From contig JAFUTJ010000008.1 in NCBI GenBank assembly GCA_017471445.1, positions 1 through 48,381 of the forward strand: a stretch of 48,381 bases of DNA. Direction: 5' to 3'. The DNA is from Alphaproteobacteria bacterium (GTDB taxonomy: Bacteria; Pseudomonadota; Alphaproteobacteria; Rs-D84). Positions 15,871-23,991 of the stretch are shown one piece after another; the first letter of the stretch is position 1; each line of letters begins with the position of its first letter. The notes beneath the pieces were generated by a model. It did not search any database, was not told the DNA's origin, and saw nothing but the letters and a program-made list of their open reading frames with translations. Both the position numbers and the translations under genes were made by a program.

Positions 15871-16263
15871 TTATTTGTTTGCATTCTTTTCGGCAGATGT
15901 CGCGGCCAAATCTTCCACAATGCGGGCCTTTTTACCAGACAGACCACGCAAAAAGAACAATTTTGCACGACGAACGCGACCAATACGAACCTTTTCAATC
16001 TTTTCAATTGCCGGGCTGTACAGTGGGAATTTGCGTTCCACGCCAACACCGTATGATTCACGACGAACCGTGAATGATGCATTATTACCCGTGCCGCCAT
16101 CGCGTGCGATAACAACACCTTCGAATATCTGAATACGGAATTTATCGCCATCTTTGATTTTCACGTGCACTTTCAGTGTATCACCCGCCTTGAAATTCGG
16201 AATTTTCTTGTCAGCGGTTAATTTTTCAACCTGTTTTGCTTCTATTTTTTTAATAATGTTCAT
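15871..16263 (-). CDS. rplS: 50S ribosomal protein L19
   Basis: 130 residues, last gene of the rpsP-rimM-trmD-rplS operon. Marks: [20 protein letters not shown] near the N-terminus, [34 protein letters not shown] and [18 protein letters not shown]. The ATG at 16263 overlaps the trmD stop (ATGA). It sits at the 30S-50S interface. The tail is slightly extended. Confidence 0.97.
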   Translation of the reverse strand: MNIIKKIEAKQVEKLTADKKIPNFKAGDTLKVHVKIKDGDKFRIQIFEGVVIARDGGTGNNASFTVRRESYGVGVERKFPLYSPAIEKIEKVRIGRVRRAKLFFLRGLSGKKARIVEDLAATSAEKNANK

Positions 16264-16946
16264 TTTTTGTTTCCTTGTATTAAGTCCGGACGACGTTTCA
16301 TTGTTATTTCGTCCGATTGTTGTTTCCGCCACCGTTCAATGTTGCCGTGGTGGCCAGACAGCAGGACTTCTGGGACATTACGTCCACGCCATACCGACGG
16401 TCGGGTATATAACGGCCATTCCAACCCACCGATTTCGAAACTTTCGTTCGCGGTCGCGTCTGCGCCACCGCCCAGTACATTATCATTCACGCGAACGCAA
16501 CTGTCAATAAAAACTTGTGCGGCAATTTCGCCACCCGACAGTATATAATCGCCGATTGATAATTCCGTTATATCATATTCATCAATGATTCGTTGGTCAA
16601 TTCCTTCGTATCGGCCACACAGTAATGTATAAACCGCATCCGGCGCGGCGGTAAATTCACGCACCATTTTTTGGTTTAATTGTGACCCGCGCGGCGAAAA
16701 GTATATAATTTTGCCCGGATTTTTTACCGAATCAATCGCCGGGCCAACCGCATCGGCGCGCATAACCATGCCAACACCGCCGCCGAATTGTTCATCATCA
16801 ACACTGCCATAACTGTTTATGGCAAAATCGCGAATATTTATCGTGTCATATGACCAAATGCCGCGTTCCAATGCGCGCCCAACGACCCCACCGGCCAATG
16901 TGCCCGGGAACATTTCCGGAAAAATTGTCAGAATATTAAAGTGCAT
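16260..16946 (-). CDS. trmD: tRNA (guanine-N1)-methyltransferase
   Basis: 228-residue SPOUT enzyme making m1G37, which prevents +1 frameshifting. Marks: [15 protein letters not shown], the [17 protein letters not shown] loop, [11 protein letters not shown], the knot [17 protein letters not shown], and [13 protein letters not shown]. Catalytic Asp is in EWPLYTRP context upstream of [19 protein letters not shown]. Standard operon place, with an ATGA overlap to rplS. Confidence 0.97.
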   Translation of the reverse strand: MHFNILTIFPEMFPGTLAGGVVGRALERGIWSYDTINIRDFAINSYGSVDDEQFGGGVGMVMRADAVGPAIDSVKNPGKIIYFSPRGSQLNQKMVREFTAAPDAVYTLLCGRYEGIDQRIIDEYDITELSIGDYILSGGEIAAQVFIDSCVRVNDNVLGGGADATANESFEIGGLEWPLYTRPSVWRGRNVPEVLLSGHHGNIERWRKQQSDEITMKRRPDLIQGNKK

Positions 16947-16948
16947 TA

Positions 16949-17182
16949 TTATTTTGTTTTCGATTTACATTCTGCACAAATTGCATACATTTTATCAAAA
17001 GTGTTAATAAATTCATTACGTGCAATTTCATATGAACGATTTGGCACCAGATATGTTTCGTTTACAGATATATGAAATGTGTGCTGTTCGTACTTTATGA
17101 ATTTACGTAATGGACAATTACGTTCGGTCATTTTTGATGGACATTCAACATTTATAATATTGGTATTAACCAGCGTACGCAT
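16949..17182 (-). CDS. Small Cys-containing protein inside the rpsP operon
   Basis: 77 residues, not recognised. It has four cysteines as NVECPSKMTERNCPL near the N-terminus and YAICAECKSK at the C-terminus, a spacing that could hold one metal ion. No signal peptide or membrane segment. It sits between rimM and trmD, where most genomes have nothing, 2 nt from trmD and 20 nt from rimM, so it is probably co-translated with them. GGGGGTAAAGT precedes the ATG at 17182. Confidence 0.65.
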   Translation of the reverse strand: MRTLVNTNIINVECPSKMTERNCPLRKFIKYEQHTFHISVNETYLVPNRSYEIARNEFINTFDKMYAICAECKSKTK

Positions 17183-17202
17183 ACTTTACCCCCAATTCAT
17201 TT

Positions 17203-17667
17203 TTATTTAACAGATATATTTCTTTTAGACGTATCAACAATCGCACCACGAAACGCGACCATATCACCATTGTCCAGTTCAATTATATCACCCGCACCAA
17301 AATTTTGGAAGCCTGAAACAACACCAATTGAAACCCCATCACGAACAACCGTCATACCGATTAAGTCCGCCTGGTAATATTCACCAACGCCCGCCGGTGG
17401 CAATGCATCGCGCATCACAAACAATTCAGTCCCACGCAATGTTTCGGCCGTATTACGGTCGTCAAAGCCACGAATGTGCGCAATTATTATATTGGTATGT
17501 GGAATTGCACGTATAAAACGAAAATCACCGGCTGCAAAATTTGCACCGATGATGGGCAATGTCTTAAAATCTGACGGGTTTTCCGTATATGTCTGAACAC
17601 GTACGTCACCACGTACACCGTGAAACGCAACGATTTTACCAATCAAGATTTTATTTACGTCTGTCAT
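17203..17667 (-). CDS. rimM: 16S rRNA processing protein RimM
   Basis: 154-residue 30S maturation factor that binds S19. Marks: KILIGKIVAFHGVRGDVRVQTYTE at the N-terminus, IRGFDDRNTAETLRGTELFV, and the PRC-barrel part EYYQADLIGMTVV. The C-terminus, VAFRGAIVDTSKRNISVK, is somewhat shorter than the usual 165-180 residue proteins but retains the final VD..KR.I strand. Lies directly downstream of rpsP, with a strong hairpin in between. Confidence 0.93.
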   Translation of the reverse strand: MTDVNKILIGKIVAFHGVRGDVRVQTYTENPSDFKTLPIIGANFAAGDFRFIRAIPHTNIIIAHIRGFDDRNTAETLRGTELFVMRDALPPAGVGEYYQADLIGMTVVRDGVSIGVVSGFQNFGAGDIIELDNGDMVAFRGAIVDTSKRNISVK

Positions 17668-17681
17668 GTTTACACAACTTG

Positions 17682-17709
17682 CATACGCCCGCGATGACGC
17701 GGGCGTATG
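17682..17709. other. Strong hairpin between rpsP and rimM
   Basis: Perfect 12-bp stem CATACGCCCGCG/CGCGGGCGTATG with a 4-nt loop. In the operon direction it has no U-run, so it is probably not a terminator. It ends 14 nt before the rimM start and could trap ribosomes or protect the rpsP 3' end, lowering RimM relative to S16. Confidence 0.65.
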
Positions 17710-17713
17710 ATTT

Positions 17714-18148
17714 TTATTCTGCAGATGAATCCGCCGATTCCTGGGCCGGTGCGGCGGCGGCTTCTTTTGCCGCTGCTTCGGCGGCGGCCTTTTCTTCGGC
17801 TATTTTGGCCAATTTTGCTTCTTTATCTTTGATTTTTTGCAATGTCTTTTCAGATTGCAGATGTTTCTTGGTCTGAACCGGGATTGCCCGCTTTTCAACC
17901 AATCCCGCATTGGCCAAGAATTTATAAACACGGTCTGATGGTTTTGCGCCTTTGGCCATCCATGCCTTGATTTCATCAACCTTTAATGTCACGCGTTTTT
18001 CATTATCACGCGCCAACATTGGGTCGTATTTACCAACAACCTCTAACACATTGCCGGAATTACGCGCATTGCGTGAATCTGTTACAACGATGTGATAATA
18101 CGGACGCTTTTTTGCACCATAACGTGCCAAACGAATAACTGTTGCCAT
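17714..18148 (-). CDS. rpsP: 30S ribosomal protein S16
   Basis: 144 residues. Core to about residue 80: [36 protein letters not shown], and [18 protein letters not shown]. After it comes an extended, low-complexity tail rich in Lys then Ala/Glu ([20 protein letters not shown]), as in many alphaproteobacteria. AAGGAGTAAAAACA precedes the ATG. First ribosomal gene of the operon. Confidence 0.97.
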   Translation of the reverse strand: MATVIRLARYGAKKRPYYHIVVTDSRNARNSGNVLEVVGKYDPMLARDNEKRVTLKVDEIKAWMAKGAKPSDRVYKFLANAGLVEKRAIPVQTKKHLQSEKTLQKIKDKEAKLAKIAEEKAAAEAAAKEAAAAPAQESADSSAE

Positions 18149-18181
18149 TGTTTTTACTCCTTGATTTAATTTGTTATGTTG

Positions 18182-18784
18182 TTAATGTTCTTTGCCAAAG
18201 TACGGTGTCAAACAAAAGAAACGCAACGCATATTCATGTTGACGTTTTGCGACATCTTTGGACACACCTGTCTTTTTATATTCCGCCGATTGCAAACGAC
18301 GCAAATCACGCGTAGATTGCAATATTTCTTGATACGATAGGCCTAATAAATTATCTTCCATGTCATATTCCTTTTTGCACAAATACCAAAGTGCCACGTC
18401 AAGGACGAAAACTCGCCGGATGACGTACCAATGCGAACCTGCATCTGGTGTAATATAAATGGCAATCATTGGATTTGCATGGGCATTATTATACACAAAA
18501 CCACAAAAGTCAAGCGGTTGAATTAATATCTGATATGTAAATTCGTCGCGTATTTGTTTACGCCATGCCAATAATTCGGCGGACTTATCACGATTATCGT
18601 GGTTTATCGCAATATTCCCGGCGATACCGCCAACCACGCCGGCGGCAGCGACAATTGCGCCGGTTTTTAATTTTGATGCAGATGCCGCCTTTTGTTCGGC
18701 CCAACGGTTGGCATTGTCGCCATCTGGGTTCAACAATGCGCGTGAAATAGATGCATACGCACCAGAACGTGGCCAGGTATGCAC
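18182..18784 (-). CDS. Hypothetical protein with one membrane segment
   Basis: Up to 200 residues from a GTG at 18784; not recognised. Residues 40-60 (KTGAIVAAAGVVGGIAGNIAI) form a Gly/Ala-rich membrane segment, followed by a soluble part with AWRKQIRDEFTYQI and a Trp/Tyr-rich middle. No signal peptide and no ribosome site precedes the GTG, so it may be the C-terminal remnant of a longer protein. Alternatively an ATG at 18361, with AAAAAGGAATATGAC in front, would start a separate 59-residue protein. It lies 33 nt before rpsP on the same strand. Confidence 0.5.
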   Translation of the reverse strand: MHTWPRSGAYASISRALLNPDGDNANRWAEQKAASASKLKTGAIVAAAGVVGGIAGNIAINHDNRDKSAELLAWRKQIRDEFTYQILIQPLDFCGFVYNNAHANPMIAIYITPDAGSHWYVIRRVFVLDVALWYLCKKEYDMEDNLLGLSYQEILQSTRDLRRLQSAEYKKTGVSKDVAKRQHEYALRFFCLTPYFGKEH

Positions 18785-18940
18785 GCATTTATATACGCAA
18801 ACGCACCAAATATTGCACCGACAAAAAATGGGCTAAATAATTGCAATTAAAATCCCACCTTATAGCGCATGTTGCCAAACCCACATAATTAAATTTTTAT
18901 GGACATTTGATATAACGTATTATAGAATGTGCTGGCTATC

Positions 18941-19014
18941 GCGGGCGTGGTATAATGGCAGCACGAAAGCTTCCCAAGCTTTAGACGAGGGTTCGATTCC
19001 CTTCGCCCGCACCA
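18941..19014 (+). tRNA. tRNA-Gly(CCC)
   Basis: 74 nt with encoded CCA. Acceptor GCGGGCG pairs with CGCCCGC; D arm with TGGCAGCA; anticodon stem AAGCT/AGCTT with loop TTCCCAA giving CCC (reads GGG); T arm GAGGGTTCGATTCCCTT. Confidence 0.95.
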
Positions 19015-19053
19015 AAAAAATAAAGCCGTCCCTTGTGGTCGGGTTTATTTTTT
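19014..19053 (+). terminator. Probable terminator after tRNA-Gly
   Basis: AAATAAAGCC pairs (one mismatch) with GGGTTTATTT, and the downstream run is TTTATTTTTT. Begins just beyond the CCA end. Confidence 0.5.
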
Positions 19054-19070
19054 GGATTGTGACGACAAAA

Positions 19071-19200
19071 TCGAACCCGGTAAAGTGGGTTCGGATTGCG
19101 GCGCAACACTGTTGCGCACAGTGAAAGGGCCTGCCTGGCACGCCCCGTGTTTGGGGTCAAATCACAGACCGCATTGGCTGTCGGGCCATGGATCAAACAG
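19071..19200. other. Hairpin-rich intergenic stretch, possible structured RNA
   Basis: About 170 bp between tRNA-Gly and the next gene has no coding signal but three stems in a row: CGAACCC/GGGTTCG (19072-19093), GCGCAAC/GTTGCGC (19101-19117) and CCCC/GGGG (19143-19156). It is richer in G+C than its surroundings. I tried to read it as 6S, SRP or RNase P RNA and could not, so its class is open. Confidence 0.35.
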
Positions 19201-19223
19201 GGTAAAAAATTATATAAAAAACA

Positions 19224-19508
19224 TTATCTTGTTTTTTGGTGTGCGCGTAATAATTCAATTTTTGCGACTAAATCTTCTAACTCTTGCACTTTACGTATAA
19301 TTGTGCGATATAATTTCTTGTTCGGGGTATTACGCTTAATCACACGTTGTGTATTACGAATTAATTCCAAAACGGCCGTTTGATGCAGATACATTGCCCG
19401 ACGTTCCAACGCATCAAGTCGCGCACCCAAACCATCCCAACTGTTGTCTAATTCACTGGTCAGTGCATTATTTAGAAAACGCTTTTTGGTTTCCCGTTTG
19501 TCGTTCAT
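19224..19508 (-). CDS. Small charged coiled-coil protein
   Basis: 94 residues, not recognised. Rich in Lys, Arg, Glu and Leu with heptad-like spacing (LGARLDALERRAMYL; VQELEDLVAKIELLRAH), so a helical hairpin or coiled coil is likely. No membrane segment or Cys. AAAGGGGCGCATC precedes the ATG at 19508. It overlaps the 3' end of the LysM gene by 41 nt, so the two are translationally coupled. Confidence 0.65.
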   Translation of the reverse strand: MNDKRETKKRFLNNALTSELDNSWDGLGARLDALERRAMYLHQTAVLELIRNTQRVIKRNTPNKKLYRTIIRKVQELEDLVAKIELLRAHQKTR

Positions 19509-20649
19509 GATGCGCCCCTTTGGTTAATATACGTAATTTTTGCCGCGGGTATATCAAGTTCGGATTTTTTATTCCATTATTCTGGGCAATTATTGTAAAT
19601 CGCGTACCACGCCCCATAAAGTTACGCGCAATAATCCATAAACAATCACCACGCCGCACGGTATAAAACGTATTGTCGTTTCCGGTTGCGCGCGGCATTA
19701 TAAAGCCATGTCCAATTTGGGAAATTGTGCGCCCGGCCCCATCATGCATACGTATGGTCAGGACGTATTTCTGGCCCGGCTGTAATTCACCAACATTCGC
19801 GCCGATGCCAAAGTTTTTATGGTCTGACACACGTGCCATACCCAAATATTTATCATTCAGGGCAATTGACACACGCGTACGCGGAATTGCCGTGCCGGTT
19901 ACAACAATGCGCCCCGTGTCCAGATAATCAATTTTAGATACATTTAAATCGCCATCGGTCAATATCGCCGGTGCCTGTAAGATACGACTGCCGTCATCGG
20001 TCATCAATAATGACATGGAATTTTCCACACCGCGCGGCGATATATACAAAAACACACGATTCGCCGAATGCGCATTACGTTCTGGGTCAATTAATGAAAC
20101 CGTGTAATTACCGGGACGCATTGCCCCATTTGGCGAATATACAAATTCACCATTTTTATCGGAATTTATTGTTGCGACAATTTTACCATTAATCTTTATT
20201 GATACATTTGCATTGGGATGCGCACGACCAGCAATTACAACGTTGCCATTTGGTGCAACACGTACAACGTCAAATTCTGGACGGGTAATTTTGTGTGTAA
20301 CCGTGCGTACAATCGGTTCTGGGACCGATGGTGCGGACAACGTCATTATATGATGATATGTAACACGTTGAAAAAACACAGCCCATAATGCAATCAATAC
20401 GACAACCAATGCACATAAAATTGGGAACCAATACGCCCGGAAAATCCCACGCACCCGCGCAGTACGTGATTGCGCATACACAGCACGTCGGGGTGTGGTC
20501 GACGGTTTTGCAAACACATTCAGTCGCCGTAAAAACTGACGCGTAAAATCACGACGGTTTTCCAACCACTCGTTTTGACGGTTAATTGCGTCATCTATCA
20601 TATCATCGGTGGAACGCTTGGTTTTTCCAATTGTATTATTTTTCGCCAT
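19468..20649 (-). CDS. Membrane-anchored LysM protein
   Basis: 393 residues. Cytoplasmic N-terminus (about 80 residues, Arg-rich), one TM segment (AYWFPILCALVVVLIALWAVFF, near 79-100), then a periplasmic body. It contains an Ig/carboxypeptidase-regulatory-like region (GNVVIAGRAHPNANVSIKI; GEFVYSP) and a second one (GRIVVTGTAIPRTRVSI). The C-terminal LysM domain (YTVRRGDCLWIIARNFMG ... NPNLIYPRQKLRI) binds peptidoglycan. This Ig-plus-LysM layout is common in alphaproteobacteria. The ATG at 20649 has GGGGGTATCT in front; one at 20661 is less likely. Confidence 0.82.
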   Translation of the reverse strand: MAKNNTIGKTKRSTDDMIDDAINRQNEWLENRRDFTRQFLRRLNVFAKPSTTPRRAVYAQSRTARVRGIFRAYWFPILCALVVVLIALWAVFFQRVTYHHIMTLSAPSVPEPIVRTVTHKITRPEFDVVRVAPNGNVVIAGRAHPNANVSIKINGKIVATINSDKNGEFVYSPNGAMRPGNYTVSLIDPERNAHSANRVFLYISPRGVENSMSLLMTDDGSRILQAPAILTDGDLNVSKIDYLDTGRIVVTGTAIPRTRVSIALNDKYLGMARVSDHKNFGIGANVGELQPGQKYVLTIRMHDGAGRTISQIGHGFIMPRATGNDNTFYTVRRGDCLWIIARNFMGRGTRFTIIAQNNGIKNPNLIYPRQKLRILTKGAHHERQTGNQKAFSK

Positions 20650-20769
20650 AGATACCCCCATTGATGCATCAAATGGTTATGTACTCTGGACAAATTATTG
20701 CAAAATATATTTCTTTGTCAACTTATTTATGCTATCATTAGTCATGATAAAACAAAGGAAAGACAAGCC

Positions 20770-21852
20770 ATGAAAAAGATTGGAATTATGACAACAGGCG
20801 GCGATTGTTCGGGCCTGAATGCGGTAATTGCGAATATTGTACGCGCGGCGCAAATTCGCGGGTGGCGCGTTGTCGGCATAACCGACGGCACCGACGGGTT
20901 AACCACACACACGCCAAGTGTTGTTGACCTTGATATAATCAACATGCCGCCAACAATTTCACGCACATCGGGCAGTATTCTGGGCAACGGCCACGCCGGC
21001 ATTATGAATTTCGAAACCGCCACACGTTCTGGCCAATTACGCGCATTTAATAACAATCTGAAAACGGCAATCCGAAAATTAAAACTGGACGTAATAATTT
21101 TGGTTGGTGGCAACGGCAGTTTATCGTTAGCCTGGACAAATCGCGATATTTATTCCGATGTTCAATTGATTTGCATTCCAAAGACCATTGACATGGATAT
21201 TCCATGCACAAGCCGTACAATTGGTTTTGATACCGCGGTTCAACAACTGGTTTCATACTGTGATCAATTAATATTAACGGCACGCAGCCATCACAGATGG
21301 TTTGTCGTTCAATCAATGGGTCGCGATTGCGGGCAATTGGCATTAAATGCCGGCGTGGCGGCGGGTGTGCACGCGATATTAATACCAGAAATTAAGTTTG
21401 ATATGAATGCTTTGATTGCGCATATTAAGCATGCCCCAACCGATTACGGTATAATCATTGTCGCCGAAGGAATCCGCATTCGGGGACATTCGGGGCAACC
21501 TGCGGAAATTATTTCGCGCAAATTAACCGCCGCCGGAATTCCAAACCGCACGGCATTTCCTGGCCATATTCAACGCGCCGGCGACACCACCGCGGCCGAC
21601 CGTATATTGGCCATCCAAATGGCCGATGCCACAATACGCGCGATTGAAAACAACGAAACATATGTTATGACGGCATACGAAAATGACCAGTGTCGAACAA
21701 TTACACTGGCTGATTTTTACGCCGCCGGACGTACCGTTGACGACCCGAATATATCGGGGCTGAAAACATCGAATGCGTATGTAACCCCAGATAATCCACT
21801 GTTACATGTTGTTGAAAATATGGGCATTTATATTGGTGAAAGACGAAAATAA
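20770..21852 (+). CDS. 6-phosphofructokinase family
   Basis: 360 residues. Phosphorylates fructose 6-phosphate at C1 in glycolysis. Marks: GIMTTGGDCSGLNAVIA, ILVGGNGSLSLAW, PKTIDMDIPCTSRTIGFDTA, QSMGRDCGQLAL and PGHIQRAGDTTAADR. The Lys in PKTID is typical of PPi-dependent enzymes and of group III ATP enzymes. GGNGS keeps the Gly linked with ATP use but replaces the metal-binding Asp (GGDGS) with Asn; TIDND is TIDMD. Phosphoryl donor and activity are therefore uncertain. AAAGGAAAGACAAGCC precedes the ATG. Confidence 0.85.
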   Translation: MKKIGIMTTGGDCSGLNAVIANIVRAAQIRGWRVVGITDGTDGLTTHTPSVVDLDIINMPPTISRTSGSILGNGHAGIMNFETATRSGQLRAFNNNLKTAIRKLKLDVIILVGGNGSLSLAWTNRDIYSDVQLICIPKTIDMDIPCTSRTIGFDTAVQQLVSYCDQLILTARSHHRWFVVQSMGRDCGQLALNAGVAAGVHAILIPEIKFDMNALIAHIKHAPTDYGIIIVAEGIRIRGHSGQPAEIISRKLTAAGIPNRTAFPGHIQRAGDTTAADRILAIQMADATIRAIENNETYVMTAYENDQCRTITLADFYAAGRTVDDPNISGLKTSNAYVTPDNPLLHVVENMGIYIGERRK

Positions 21853-21937
21853 AATCATGCATATGTGACGTCTGCATTAAATCCGTGGCCCAGGGATGCA
21901 TGGTTTGGTGTAATGTCTTTTATTGTATATTATTCAA

Positions 21938-22795
21938 CTAATTCACCGGGAACAATTTGCCGCCATCACCGCGTTTTGCACTAATCCAACACGTCGCGCC
22001 ATTACGCGGAACGGCCATGGCGTATTTAGTATGCTTTTCCGCATATATATTTATACCATTCATTGCCGTGTCGCCAATCCGACACAATGGCAAACACCGG
22101 TCGTCGGATGTGTGGCCGAATCCATCATCACATTCCCACGGGCAATCGCCAACATCCGGTGTGCCCGCACCGGTATAGTGCGCATTTGTCGGCGCATTTG
22201 TGCATGGATTTACGTTTTTATAATTCGTGGTACCAGGCTTGTTCAGATTTGATACGTAGTAACCAGTTTGTGCAGCAGAACACAGACCGTTATAGTTTAC
22301 AACCGTATAATCTGATGATTCCATGGAATAGCCTAACACAATATACCTATCCGCGCATGTATCATCTTGCGCCTGACGTACACGCAGACCACACGCCATT
22401 ATTGATGTTGGGCCAACAGAAGCGTATGTTGATGTTTTTTTCAACATATTGTAATCTGAAATATTCGGTATCAAATTCAGAACATCCGACTTGGTCAAAT
22501 TGGTTTCTGGACATTCATAACTTAAATCATCCCCCGGACAGTAATATGACGAGATACAATTTGTACATTCACCATTGTTCATGTATTGCCCCGCGTCGCA
22601 TGTTGCGGCGCGGGCATTGGTTAAAATGCACATGCCAAACATCACACCCCATGCACAAAAAAACCACCGTTTTTTTGTGCACAGGTAAAGGAAAATAAAA
22701 TGGCGGATTTCTGGGGTTTTGTAAAAACAATTTGTGCACCAAAAAAACGGTGGTTTTTTGGTGCACGGCTTATTTCCCTGTACGCCATATATCAT
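21938..22795 (-). CDS. Cys-rich secreted protein, family member 2
   Basis: Secreted protein of the family described at 169-966. Mature N-terminus CDAGQYMNNGECTNC then YYCPGDD; variable middle; conserved C-terminal domain CPWECDDGFGHTSDDRC to KLFPVN. The signal peptide is KKRWFFCAWGVMFGMCILTNARA, encoded in part by the second leader hairpin. The right-hand coordinate is an in-frame ATG, but it overlaps the -10 box, so it cannot be used if the promoter is right. Between the promoter and the signal peptide there is no ATG, GTG or TTG in frame. Candidates are an ATT at 22696 or the GTG/ATG inside the hydrophobic core. Function unknown. Confidence 0.8.
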   Translation of the reverse strand: MIYGVQGNKPCTKKPPFFWCTNCFYKTPEIRHFIFLYLCTKKRWFFCAWGVMFGMCILTNARAATCDAGQYMNNGECTNCISSYYCPGDDLSYECPETNLTKSDVLNLIPNISDYNMLKKTSTYASVGPTSIMACGLRVRQAQDDTCADRYIVLGYSMESSDYTVVNYNGLCSAAQTGYYVSNLNKPGTTNYKNVNPCTNAPTNAHYTGAGTPDVGDCPWECDDGFGHTSDDRCLPLCRIGDTAMNGINIYAEKHTKYAMAVPRNGATCWISAKRGDGGKLFPVN

Positions 22796-22819
22796 ACCGC
22801 ATTCACGCATTTTTGACAA
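22652..22819 (-). promoter_or_regulatory. Promoter/double-hairpin leader cassette, copy 2
   Basis: -35 TTGTCA (complement of 22814-22819), 17-bp spacer, -10 TATGAT (complement of 22791-22796). In RNA order, the first hairpin is at 22766-22734 (13-bp stem, loop CCACCG) and the second at 22681-22652 (12-bp stem, loop CGGTGG). The loops are complementary over all 6 nt, and the two whole arms are also an inverted repeat of each other. The plus strand has a 38-codon frame at 22700-22816 with ribosome site AAAGGAAAATAAA. Confidence 0.8.
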
Positions 22820-22857
22820 TATGTTTTTTGATAAAAAAACATTACATAAACATATTG

Positions 22858-23199
22858 TTATATTGCGCCACGACACCAATGGATGTGCCAACCACATACA
22901 ATTATCACATCAAAACGCGCATTTCCGCGCCACTGTGTTTTTGCAATATACGTTTCAGCCGCACGACGCAGGCGCACAATTTGCGCGGGTGTAATTGCAT
23001 CCCATGCGGCGGCAACGGTTGGGCGTGCCTTTACCTCTATAAACACCAGGGTATTTTTATTCCGTGCAATAATATCAATTTCGGCACGGGCCGTTTGGCG
23101 GCCGGTTACGTATCGCCGCCGCACTATGCGAAACCCATGCATGCGCAGCATCCACACCGCGCGCCATTCTGCCAATAAACCGGTTTTATATGAATTCAT
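22858..23199 (-). CDS. YraN/UPF0102 family protein
   Basis: 113-residue predicted nuclease-fold protein (restriction-endonuclease-like), often near rRNA methylation or DNA uptake genes; role not firmly known. Marks: GLLAEWRAVWMLRMHGFRIV, the core AEIDIIARN and LVFIEVKAR (the E-I-D ... E-V-K catalytic pattern of PD-(D/E)XK folds) and RRAAETYIAK. I chose the ATG at 23199, one base past the stop of the upstream gene; an ATG at 23211 overlaps that gene. Confidence 0.85.
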   Translation of the reverse strand: MNSYKTGLLAEWRAVWMLRMHGFRIVRRRYVTGRQTARAEIDIIARNKNTLVFIEVKARPTVAAAWDAITPAQIVRLRRAAETYIAKTQWRGNARFDVIIVCGWHIHWCRGAI

Positions 23200-23200
23200 A

Positions 23201-23983
23201 TTAAAATGCATAATTCTTGGCGCGGAAATTTTCACGTGCCGCCTGGACATTTTTGGCCGCATCCGACGCGTTGCGCCCATTGTCCACCAAATCCAGTGCA
23301 CCATAATACGCCGTCATCATCGGATCATATGAATTATTTGATGACACCCACGTATCACCACCTGCGTTTGGTGCGCCATATTTATCCAATACATCTTGCC
23401 AAAACTTTAATATCTTTTTTTCGCGCTGGTTAGAAAATTTGTCGGCATCCCCTTCTAAATCATTAACATCGTTATTGTAAACAACGCGCCACACAACATT
23501 ATCGGTTGCATTACTGGTAAAATAAACCGTTATTGTTTCACCCGTGGCAGCCCGTTCAAGGTGCAATTGCGACGCATACAGCAACCCACGATTACGCGCC
23601 AAACTGGTTATGCATTTTTCCAATTCAGACGGGTTATACGCCTGTTGCTGGCGACATTCATAGTCCAGGTTGTATTTCCATTCTTGGGCAATGGTGTATA
23701 TTATGCTGTCTTTCTTGCGCGGCGCATACAGGCCACCATTATGAAAAAACAGTGTATGAATATCGTCAAACCCCATCCCCAGCATTATTCCCGCAATATC
23801 AAACGCCCCAACATTCGCAGGTGTGGCCCCGACATCCATCGCAACCGAACCAACCGTAACATCGTTATCATCACTGTCCGTTATTGCAAAGTTATTCAGG
23901 TCAAACGGGTCATCGTCTGCGCGCGCGCAAATTGCGCCACCGCATAACATCAAAACCGATAAAAATTTCAATTTCATATTCAT
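23201..23983 (-). CDS. Secreted protein of unknown function in the VirB-like cluster
   Basis: 260 residues with signal peptide (KLKFLSVLMLCGGAICARA-DD). The mature part is acidic at first (DDDPFDLNNF; DSDDNDV), has two Cys (DYECRQQQ, LEKCITS) that may form a disulphide, and ends in a helix-rich region. I do not recognise a family. It follows the second VirB8-like gene by 8 nt and is followed by yraN at 1 nt, so it is part of one tightly packed transcript. Confidence 0.7.
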   Translation of the reverse strand: MNMKLKFLSVLMLCGGAICARADDDPFDLNNFAITDSDDNDVTVGSVAMDVGATPANVGAFDIAGIMLGMGFDDIHTLFFHNGGLYAPRKKDSIIYTIAQEWKYNLDYECRQQQAYNPSELEKCITSLARNRGLLYASQLHLERAATGETITVYFTSNATDNVVWRVVYNNDVNDLEGDADKFSNQREKKILKFWQDVLDKYGAPNAGGDTWVSSNNSYDPMMTAYYGALDLVDNGRNASDAAKNVQAARENFRAKNYAF

Positions 23984-23991
23984 CCGTTTTT

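Noticed and set aside
18920..19196. Minus-strand frames ending in FGAGEGNRTLV/RAKGIEPSSK-like peptides
   Set aside because: These are translations of the complement of tRNA-Gly, a common artefact.
22700..22816. Treating the antisense small frames as confirmed toxin genes
   Set aside because: Variable C-termini and no visible plus-strand promoter; the shared peptide is partly forced by the inverted repeat. Kept only as a low-interest finding.
22732..23178. Plus-strand frames across the cassette and yraN
   Set aside because: Antisense of yraN and the leader; composition and lack of ribosome site argue against them.
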